This document shows positions 56,317-64,000 of a stretch of DNA of 64,000 nt, one piece after another. The first letter of the stretch is position 1. Each line of letters starts with the position of its first letter. This DNA is from Dentipellis sp. KUC8613 (Eukaryota; Basidiomycota; Agaricomycetes; Russulales; Hericiaceae), in assembly GCA_002286715.1 (NCBI GenBank), contig NSJX01000024.1:124001-188000 (forward strand), in the 5' to 3' direction. A program made the position numbers and the translations under genes. The notes beneath the pieces are model-generated. The model ran no database searches and was not told the DNA's origin. It saw nothing but the letters and a program-made list of their open reading frames with translations.

Positions 56317-57003
56317 CTATTTTGAGCCGAGCGCGCTTTGGAGCGCCTCGTACACATCCGCCTCGATGCGCGCCTCGGCCTTCACCTCCTCCGAACCGCT
56401 GCCGCTGAGGACGCGCTGCGCCTCCTGGAGGTTCGCGCGGACGGCCTGGGTGCGACGACATCCACATGTCAGCGTGCGTGTAAAAGTACGTGATAGGGCG
56501 GAGCAGGCGTACCTCGGGCGAAAAGTGCTCGAGGGGAGCAGCCTCGATCGCGTTGATGGTCAGCTTGTTGTTGGGGTGGACGGTCGCAAAGCCACCCGAG
56601 ACTGCACGACGCGCACAAATGTCAGAACAACGCACGCAGATAAGATAGCTCGCGGTGCGCACCAAACCACTTCTTGGACGAGTTGTTCGACTCGAGGACC
56701 TCGAGAAGGCCGGCGCGGAGGGGCTCGATGGAGGGCACGTGGTTCGCGAGGATGCCCATGTCACCGGTGGCCGCGGCGATGTTGACCTGCACGACATCCT
56801 GCGAGTTGAAGATAGACTGCACGCAGACACTGATAGGTTGGCTCGGCTCGGGATGACACGACGGCGGGCGCACTGACCTGGTGGGGGAGCACGAGGGAGA
56901 GCTTGATCTTGTCGGCGGCCTCTGCGTAGCCGCGACGGCCGACGGCGTTGAGGGTGCGCGGTGCGCGGCGGGCGGCGGAGGCGACGAGACGGAGACCAGA
57001 CAT
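56317..57003 (-). CDS. ATP16: Mitochondrial ATP synthase F1 subunit delta
   Basis: Central-stalk subunit of the F1 motor, imported into mitochondria and equivalent to bacterial epsilon. The ATG at 57003 gives MSGLRLVASAARRAPRTLNAV and a processing-like RRGYAEAADK, a presequence. The first mature strand KIKLSLVLPHQ is followed by an intron (about 56820-56877). Then come SIFNSQDVVQVNIAAATGDMGILANHVPSIEPLRAGLLEV, cited here only in part for its hallmark DMGILANHVP, VSGGFATVHPNNKLTINAIEAAPLEHF, and a helical end AEARIEADVYEALQSALGSK to the TAG at 56317-56319. About 165 residues, normal for the family; four exons. Confidence 0.95.
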
Positions 57004-57382
57004 TGGGAGGGATGAGGGCTTTGACGGTGAGCAAACGCAGATGCGCTCCTTCGCTCGCAGCCGGAGTGCCCCGGGTTACCGCTGGTCCATGGACCCCGAC
57101 CGGTTCCGTCCAGGTCCGCGTCCTCTCGCGATGGACCTCACGCCGTCTCTCCTTTCCTCTAACACCCTACGAGTGCCGACGCTTGCCCCCCTTACTCTAT
57201 ATCTAGCAGTGAAAATCTCAGTAGACGTCATGATCGTCTGATACAGAAGGCATTCGAGTGCTATTCTGCCGAAGATAGCGCTTCGCCTACCCCACAACGA
57301 ATGCCCAACAGCTTCCGTCAGTGATATATACCCCACAATTATCCAGGTAATACCCGCCCCTTCTCCCCCACTAACCTTCACC
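57004..57382. promoter_or_regulatory. Shared divergent promoter of ATP16 and an Ohr-type peroxidase gene
   Basis: 379 bp between two outward-facing ATGs. On the peroxidase side GATATATA lies at 57323-57330, about 55 bp before its ATG. No TATA box is evident for ATP16. Confidence 0.5.
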
Positions 57383-58046
57383 ATGAGCTTCATGCAGAGG
57401 AACGTCCAGACGTGCTCTCGAGTTCTCCGTGCCAATGCCGCCACTCAAAGGCGAGGCGTGATGACTCTCCGCGACCACAAGGCATACACTCCGTCCCTTC
57501 GATCCACTCTTTGCTGAACTCTTATTTTCTACAGTACACCGCACACGCCGTAGCACGCGGTGCAGGTAGGAACGGCACCGTCAAATCCGACGACGACGGC
57601 CTCGAGCTCAATCTCGCGATGCCCAAGTCCCTGGGCGGCAGCGGCGCGGGCCAGAACCCCGAGCAGCTCTTCGCGATGGGCTATTCCGGTGCGCTTCTCG
57701 CTTGTTGCCTTGCCATATTGCTCACACCTCAAATGACACCAGCGTGCTTCCTTAATGCACTCCAGCACGCCGCACGGCAGATGGGCAAGGCAGACGCAGT
57801 GCGCAACGCCGCGATCCACGCGGACGTGCACATCGGAGAGCCGGATGGGCTGGGCGGGTTTGGGATTGCAGTTGATATCAAGGTCGAGGGTGTCGAGGAC
57901 GAGAAGATCATCGAGGCGGGGCACAAGGTCTGTTGTCTGTTCTTGATACGGATATTGCGAGGATTGTTGCTGAATGTTGGCACCAGTTTTGTCCGTACAG
58001 CCGTGCGCTGTCGCAGGGCGCGGTTGTCAATGTGTCGAAGATATAG
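57383..58046 (+). CDS. Organic hydroperoxide resistance protein (Ohr/OsmC family), copy 1
   Basis: Thiol peroxidase that reduces organic hydroperoxides. The ATG at 57383 gives MSFMQRNVQTCSRVLRANAATQRRG, a basic N terminus suggesting mitochondrial import. After a 60-bp intron come YTAHAVARGAGRNGTVKSDD, LNLAMPKSLGGSG, NPEQLFAMGYS, an intron, then ACFLNALQHAARQMG with the peroxidatic Cys. Next are GGFGIAVDIKVEGV and the last exon FCPYSRALSQGAVVNVSKI with the resolving Cys, to the TAG at 58044-58046. All hallmark residues are present: the Arg of the GAGRNG motif, the Glu of NPEQLF and both Cys. About 175 residues. Confidence 0.93.
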
Positions 58047-59310
58047 AGGCGCTGGAGTGCCTGCGTAGTGGTGTTTATTCCCGTTTGTTCTGTTTGTTGT
58101 CAACTTCCGTTATGGAGTCGCTTGAACTTCACAGCCCGAGTACGCCACGAGCTCCGACTTCGTGATGCAAAAATACCAGTGACATCGGGATTCTATACTT
58201 GAAGCAGGTCCTACCGCTATGTATACACGCCATGCATACCCAAGCGCTACCCGAGCACGCAGGAAGAAGGCTTCTAATTAGGGCATCTAGATCATCGCCA
58301 TTTAGACGCAAGATGCCGTGTGCGCAGATTACCGTTCTCGATGGTCAAGTTTATCTAAATGCAGGATTTGGAAGAAGCGCGCTGACAGTACCACTGCGTG
58401 GGGTCGGAGGCGAGAACAGTGCCATTCGTACGTTCGGAATCCTCTTGAGCATCTCGGATCCGGTACGAGTGCGACAGCCCAGCTCAGGCTCAGTGGGGTT
58501 GCTGCCAACTCGGGCTTCGAATTCAATCCGAAACAACATTCACAGTACAGTGCAACCGTGCGAAGATGACGCCTGTCAGTGCGGCTCGTCGCTCCACGAT
58601 ACGGTACACAAGGCGCCTGCCGTGAGCAGATATCGGTTTGCTAGTCTGGATTCGTCCGTCTGTCTTACCAATGTCTCATGCAAAATGAGACGAGAGAGCC
58701 ATTGCTCACTGGGAGCGTGTCACTCCGTAGCCACGGGCGGAGCATCAGGAACAAAGGGAACATACACGTGTCGCCCCCGTACCTGTGCATGTATCCTAGC
58801 CCTCGGAGGTAGTCGTATATGTATGGCGATGGGTCGTTGCTGCGGTCATGGTTACGGTGGAGCAACGTACGTAGATGACGCCCTTGCTCCGCATATGGAC
58901 ATGCTATGAAGTCGTGTACGACGGCATGCTGGTGTCTGCGCTGCAACGTGCATGTCCCAGAGTTGATACCATTCGGACTCTTTTCGGACCTGTTGCCTGC
59001 AGGACTGTCAGAGGACTTGGCCCCTCGGACATTCAGAATAGAAGAAACCTCTATACTACTTATTCGTATAAAAAGCCACGGCAAGCGCAGGTGGAGCAAA
59101 ACAGAGCCGCAGACGCACCAACATCCAATGCACGATCTCGTGTATCGCCACTAGGGAGAAGATCCAACGTCGAACGTCGAACGTGCCCAACGCAAACCAA
59201 AACAAGCTCACACTTTCCACCCTCGCGGCCCCCGCAACGCCCGGGACCACGGCGGCAGCCTAGAGGCATGATGCAAGACGAGTGACGCATACAGCGTGCC
59301 TGGACGCGCC
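58047..59310. other. Gap between the two Ohr genes
   Basis: About 1.3 kb. A 236-codon plus-strand frame at 58199-58909 is open but has no recognisable domain, odd Cys/Arg content and no family match, so I do not call it. No remnant of a third Ohr copy is visible. Confidence 0.45.
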
Positions 59311-59317
59311 TTATAAG
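59311..59317 (+). promoter_or_regulatory. TATA-like element of Ohr copy 2
   Basis: TTATAAG, 77 bp before the ATG at 59388, between GC-rich flanks. Confidence 0.5.
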
Positions 59318-59387
59318 CACCCTCCCCTCAGCCTCGCTATCATTCAATCCCACCGTAACTGTACTCAACCTACATCCCAATACCACG

Positions 59388-60238
59388 ATGACACTGTACA
59401 TGTCTCTCCTGCAGCCCCGCGCGGCCCTTCTGCTCCGCCGCCCCCGCATCCTCGCCCGAGCCGCCCAGCCCGCCCTACGCGCACACAATACCACTATCGC
59501 GAACGGCAACGGGAATGGGAATGGGAACGGGAACGGCAGCCCCGAGCGCCCCGTCCTCACGCTCAAAGACCACATCGTACGCCCCGCGCTCGTCTCTCAC
59601 ACATACAGTACGCTAACGCGATGACCCAGTACTGCATCCGCGCGACGGCGGAGGGCTCGGGGCGCAACGGGCACGTCTTCGCGGGCGGCGACGCGCCGCT
59701 CGACCTCAACATGTCCGTGCCCAAGGCGATGGGCGGCAAGGGCGACGGGCCGAATCCGGAGCAGCTGTTCGCTATGGGCTACGCCTGTGCGTCTTCCCTC
59801 CGTCCCCCCTCTCCTCTCCAGCCTTGAATCCTTCTTGCATCTTCTTCCTTTGTGTATTGGAAGCTGATGTCGTACTGCACACAGCCTGCTTCCTCGGCGC
59901 CCTGCAGCTCGCCGCCTCGCGCGCAGGCAAGAAAGAGCTCGCCGACGCCGCGCGCGTGCACGCCGCGGTGCGGCTCGGGCACCCGACGGACCGCGAGGGG
60001 CTCGCGCTGAACGTGAACATCGACGTCGAGGGCGTCGACGACGACGCGGTCATCGCGAGCGCGCACGAGGTGCGTTTGCGTTCCAGCGCTCGAGTCTCTC
60101 AGAATGAAATGATCTGATATATATTGTGCTTCTTTGAATTTCGCTGCTTCCGCCCGATGATCTGCGTCTGTGCAGATCTGCCCGTACAGCCGCGCCCTGA
60201 GCCTCGGCGCGCAGGTCACGGTGCTCAAGAAGACCTGA
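59388..60238 (+). CDS. Organic hydroperoxide resistance protein (Ohr/OsmC family), copy 2
   Basis: Paralogue of the gene at 57383. The ATG at 59388 gives MTLYMSLLQPRAALLLRRPRI, an Arg/Leu-rich presequence (a second ATG at 59400 is possible). A run of Asn-Gly repeats from a GGGAAT/GGGAAC hexamer follows at 59500-59537. The catalytic domain has YCIRATAEGSGRNGHVF, LDLNMSVPKAMGGKG, NPEQLFAMGYA, ACFLGALQLAASRAG (peroxidatic Cys, about 59885) and GLALNVNIDVEGVDDD. The last exon ICPYSRALSLGAQVTVLKKT (resolving Cys) ends at the TGA 60236-60238. Introns sit at the same three places as in copy 1. It is much richer in GC than copy 1. Confidence 0.92.
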
Positions 60239-60650
60239 GCGCGATCTCGATGGACCAGGGTTTATCTAGTCTACTGACTTTGCTTGCTTGGTTTGTTTCT
60301 CTGGACTGTAGAGCTAGCTGATATACACGGTTTCTCCTTACTTATCGACTCTGCCACCTGCTATCTACCATCCTCCGTTCGCTATCTGTAGCCCACTAAT
60401 ATACTCAGCATTTCGAATATTCCTTACTTTCAGCTCATCTTCATGCTCGGTGCTTGCATATATGACTAGATTGCGGAACCGTATATTACAGCTTTTAAAG
60501 TACAAAGAGAAATGTTCCCATGATGCTCGTACACTAACAACGTGGACAGGACACTCGCATGAAGCGATTCAAAACCGCAGTCGTGACAGCTCGTCATCAA
60601 GTAACCACCACCAAGAACCCCCTGAATGCTCAACACACCCACCCCGGCGC
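60239..60650. other. Tail-to-tail gap
   Basis: About 410 bp between the stops of Ohr copy 2 and malate synthase; no feature recognised. Confidence 0.5.
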
Positions 60651-62485
60651 TCACAGCGAGCTCTTCTGCCACTTCGCGGGCACGCCGTCCGCCGCGGCGA
60701 GATGGGGCATCAAGTCGCTCGTCAAGAACTCGCTGGGCCACTGCCTGCGGATCTGGCCCTTGATGTACTCCTTGACGATCTTCAGGTTCTCCTCCTTGAG
60801 GCCGGGCACGGCCTTGCGCACCTCGGGCTCGACCTCCTCGACGAGCCGGTCGACGTACTCGACCGTGATCGGCTCGCCCGTGTCGAGCCGCGAGCCGTAG
60901 TGCACCCACTGCCACAGCTGCACGCGCGTGATCTCCGCCGTCGCGGCGTCCTCCATGAGCCAGTTGAGCGGGATGCAGCCGTTCCCGCCGAGCCATGCCA
61001 CGGAGTATGCGAGCGCGGTCTCGACGTTGCCGCGCACACCGGCGGCGGTGATTTTGCCGGGCACCTTCGTGTTGAGGAGGTCGGCGGCAGCGACGCGGAC
61101 GTCCTCACGGCGGACATGATACTGCAAGAGCTGTCAGCTCCGAAACTCGAACACATACAGCGGATGGTGCACACCTGGTTGGGGCCAATCATGTACTTGT
61201 CGAAGATCTCGCGGGCGATGCCGTGGATAAGCGGGTGCGCAATCCAGGTGCCGTCGTGGCCGTTGGTGACCTCGCGCAGCTTGTCCGCGCGGACCTTGTT
61301 CATGGCCACCTCGTTCGCCTTTTCGTCGCCCTTGATCGGGATCTGCGCGGACATGCCGCCCATGGCAGCAACCTTGCGCCTGGCAGCAGGTCAGCGGCGC
61401 GCTCCCGGCGGCAGAATCGCGAACGGGACACTCACTTATGGCATGTCTGGATGAGAAGGCGGACATAAGCGTCCATAAAGCCGACTTCCATGGTGACATC
61501 CTTGCGGTCGGGCAGCACGGCGCTGCGGTCGGCGCGGCGCTTCTTGATGAAGCTGAAGATGTAGTCCCAGCGGCCGCAGTTGAGGCCGGACGAGTGGTTG
61601 CGCAGTTCGAAGAGGATCTCCTCCATCTGGAACGCGGCGGGGAGGGTCTCGATCAGGACGGTCGCGCGGATGGTGTTGTGCGGCATCTTGATGTACGACT
61701 GGGAGAAGACGAAGACGTCGTTCCAGAGGCGGGCCTCGAGGTAGTGCTCCATCTTGGGGAGGTAGAAGTAGGGGCCGAAGCCGCGCTTGACGAGCTCGTG
61801 TGCGTTGCGGAAGAAGAAGAGGCCAAAGTCAAAGAGCGAGCCAGACATGGGCGCGTTGTCGACGGTCACGCGGGGCTCGTCAAGGTGCCATCCTCGCGGC
61901 CTGTGTAGAATGGTCAGGAGCAAATTCTCACCGCTCGAAATGTGGCACTGACCTGACGATGAGGACGGCGGGGTTCTGGGAGAGCTTGTACGACTTGGGG
62001 CCAATATCAAAATCGATCTGGCGGCGGATCGCGTCGTAGAGGTTGACCTGGCCCTCGAGCATGGCCTTGAAGGTCGGGGAGCTGGCGTCTGCAAAATCAT
62101 AAGACGCGGCCACGAATAAAAATGAGAAACACAACGCACCCTCGAAATCAGCCATGAAAGTCTTTGCGCCGCTGTTCAGGGCGTTGACCACCATCTTCCT
62201 GTCCGTGGGGCCGGTAATTTCAACACGGCGGTCCTCGAGACCGGGAGAGGGGGGCACGCAGTGCCATGAGGGGTCGGCGCGGATGGCGGCGGTCTCGGTG
62301 GGGAAGTCGAGAGGAACGCCCGAGTCGAGGCGCTGCTGGGCGGACTCGCGGGCAACGAGGAGGCTCTGGCGGGTGGACTCGAAGGTCCTGTGGAGGGCGG
62401 CGAGGAAGGCAAGTGCGTCCTCGGTGAGAACGGCGGCCTGAGCCTCCTGAGCGACGGTGGAGTGAATTTGTACGCCTTGGACCAT
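60651..62485 (-). CDS. Malate synthase (glyoxylate cycle)
   Basis: Condenses glyoxylate with acetyl-CoA to malate, allowing growth on fatty acids or C2 compounds; normally peroxisomal. The ATG at 62485 gives [16 protein letters not shown]. In order: [30 protein letters not shown] across an intron near 62080-62140, and [12 protein letters not shown] across an intron near 61900-61955. Then [40 protein letters not shown] (family signature) and [17 protein letters not shown] follow. The next segments are [44 protein letters not shown] and [16 protein letters not shown] near 60935-60985. It ends WQKSSL at the TGA 60651-60653. The last three residues are Ser-Ser-Leu in place of the canonical Ser-Lys-Leu peroxisomal signal. 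About 540 residues, the usual length. Confidence 0.96.
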
Positions 62486-62529
62486 GGTGAGGTTGTGGGA
62501 GTGGATAGGGACGGTGGCGGGCTGGAGGG

Positions 62530-62536
62530 ATTTATA
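62530..62536 (-). promoter_or_regulatory. TATA box of the malate synthase gene
   Basis: TATAAAT on the minus strand about 45 bp before the ATG, implying a short 5' UTR. Confidence 0.55.
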
Positions 62537-63530
62537 GGGCGTACGGCTCTCCGAGCACCCGCGTGCGCAACCCGCACCGACGTCATGTCCCCCGATATCA
62601 CATGCCCAACTGGGAAACCACGGTCGTCGGGGTCCCTTGCCCTCTTCCGCCCGCCCACCCGCCCGACCTCAACACCGCGTCCGCGTCGTCGCCCGTGCCG
62701 CCTCCGCACCCACCTCCGCCCCGCACGGCGCGGCCGTCCGCAACGTCGCCACCGTCGCGGTCCCCGTCCCCAATTCAAGGCACCAGCGTCCCCGGCACGC
62801 CCCGCCGCCGCGCCCCTCCCATGACCCCGCTATGGAGCTTCGTGGCTGCACCTATGATCTCGGCGACGCCAGGGATCCGCCCGGCCAGCCCTGCGCCTCC
62901 ATGTGATACGCACGACGCCTGTTCCCGGGCGGTTCCAGGCCGCGCGCAAGCACAAGTGACGCGGCTGGGCACTCACAGGGAGGGCGAAGCGCAGACTGCT
63001 GACCGTGTGTCCCAAAATACGCGCGGGGACGGAGGTCGCTGAGACGCACGTTCGGAGGACAGAGGCTAGAGTCGTCGCTTGGTCGCTCCAGCTGCACGGG
63101 CTCACGGTGCCAGAGGTCGCTTGCCAATGACAATCTCATCTTATCTTATCTGATCCGCGGGGCCGTCATAATGGCTCCTAGCTTACCCCGCGTCCGGCTG
63201 TACATATTCCTCGCACCCCGCTCTATAGCTCGCTCAGGGCGAGCATTTTCCAGCAACAGTCATGGCAAGGAGTCACATCCACAAGTATGCACCCGTTGTA
63301 CATTCCGCGCGATCAGAGCTCCCCCGCAAAATAAGTGTCCATGTGTTTGCACAACATCGCGCCCGGGCTCTAGTTTGACCCGCAGCATTGCCTAGGGCAT
63401 TACAGGAGTTGTAGGAATGCTCCGGATTACCTTTAGAAGATACACGTCGGCTCGCCTCGCAGCACGGTACCGGGGACAGTCAAACGCGACGGGCCCGGCC
63501 ATCCCGCACTTCTCCCGCGCTCGCCCCAGC
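62537..63530. other. GC-rich intergenic region upstream of malate synthase
   Basis: About 1 kb. Many overlapping Arg/Pro/Ala-rich frames occur on both strands, the signature of GC-rich non-coding DNA and not of genes. Holds the malate synthase promoter and the 3' flank of the GET1 gene. Confidence 0.5.
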
Positions 63531-64000
63531 CTACTCCTTCTTATCCCGTCCCGCGGAACCCGCGCTCTCCGGTTCCTCGCTGCCGTCAACGGAGACGGGT
63601 TCCGTAGACGCAGGCTCTGTGTACACAAACCCAGCGTTCCCACTTGAGCCTGCACTCCACGGATAAGAGTATACAGTTACGTACGATATAGCTCCTTCAC
63701 GACACGCTCTCCCACCTTCAGCACACGCCTGCACGCCATCTGCCACACCCCGCAGCTCACGGAGCCTGTGCAACACGGAATCAATTAGATATGCATGTAT
63801 GTGCACGATAGCCATGGAAATGCACGCACCTGCAGGTGCGAAGGGGAGGGAGAGCCACCACGTCAAAGGGCCCAGCCAGGTCGGCGGCAGGTAAAACACG
63901 GCCGCCTTCCGGTACCACCAGCCCACGACGAACTGCAGCCCCGTAGTCATGATCCACAGCACCGAGTTGAACCGGAGCGAGAAGGATGTTTTGGCGCCGC
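63531..64000 (-). CDS. GET1: GET1/WRB-family tail-anchored protein insertase subunit, 5' part outside the window
   Basis: GET1 is an ER membrane receptor for the GET3 ATPase that delivers tail-anchored proteins. Only the C-terminal half is visible. The segment [24 protein letters not shown], cited for its [12 protein letters not shown] hallmark, lies near 63880-63935. A transmembrane stretch [13 protein letters not shown] follows, then an intron (about 63772-63830) and [23 protein letters not shown]. Splicing at TATC|GTACGT near 63688 to the AG near 63618 adds an acidic tail ending GRDKKE at 63531; reading through would stop within a few codons. The WYRxxPVFxLP and GSVSxxxW motifs are the usual landmarks of this family. 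Confidence 0.85.
   Translation of the reverse strand, partial: GAKTSFSLRFNSVLWIMTTGLQFVVGWWYRKAAVFYLPPTWLGPLTWWLSLPFAPAGACISMAIVHIHAYLIDSVLHRLRELRGVADGVQACAEGGRACREGAISYVTVYSYPWSAGSSGNAGFVYTEPASTEPVSVDGSEEPESAGSAGRDKKE

Overview
The window is a gene-dense stretch of nuclear DNA from a filamentous basidiomycete, most likely a wood- or litter-decaying Agaricomycete. Genes are split by many GT-AG introns of about 50-60 bp. Intergenic gaps are short. The content includes a GH27 alpha-galactosidase carrying a fungal cellulose-binding module, a tandem thaumatin-like cluster, a viroplasmin-domain protein and a large AlkB-like dioxygenase of a type I associate with mushrooms. The species cannot be named from the sequence. 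Exon joins below were read by eye from splice consensus and family conservation, so single boundaries may be off by a few bases.

Layout. 1-2161 (+): 3' part of a nonaspanin (TM9SF/EMP70). 2513-4877 (-): secreted serine carboxypeptidase. 5697-7490 (-): mitochondrial-type tyrosyl-tRNA synthetase, head-to-head with queuine tRNA-ribosyltransferase (7702-9529 +). 9594-12734 (-): DBP10 ribosome-biogenesis helicase. 13183-22512 (-): four tandem thaumatin-like genes, each with TATAAATA/TATAAATT about 85-95 bp before the ATG and a 7-nt microexon. 23424-24512 (-): DASH subunit DUO1. 25390-26660 (+): single-pass membrane protein of unknown function. 27524-29472 (-): viroplasmin-domain protein. 30017-31119 (-): ATG27, divergent from ataxin-3 deubiquitinase (31370-33291 +). 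33549-33982 (-): HSP12-like stress protein. 34652-35939 (+): unknown acidic protein.

36132-37428 (-) is RACK1. Its longest intron carries a C/D box snoRNA that I recognise as U24. A second U24-like copy lies on the opposite strand at about 37672-37757, inside an intron of an apparently non-coding transcript that diverges from RACK1. This pair is the least expected structure in the window.

38212-39945 (+): nucleoside hydrolase. 40274-41252 (-): secreted protein of unknown function. 42759-43644 (+): FMN-binding split-barrel (BLI-3-like) protein. 43924-46199 (-): CBM1-GH27 alpha-galactosidase. 47055-51021 (+): large PH-like, disordered and coiled-coil protein, tail-to-tail with a large AlkB-like 2OG-Fe(II) dioxygenase (51198-55874 -). 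56317-57003 (-): ATP synthase delta, divergent from an Ohr/OsmC peroxidase (57383-58046 +); a second Ohr paralogue follows (59388-60238 +). 60651-62485 (-): malate synthase. 63531-64000 (-): 3' part of GET1, running off the window.

Most genes are housekeeping (secretory pathway, tRNA, ribosome biogenesis, mitochondria, autophagy, kinetochore). The accessory part is the thaumatin cluster, the secreted enzymes and the lineage-specific unknown proteins. I see no transposon, CRISPR-like array or tRNA gene.
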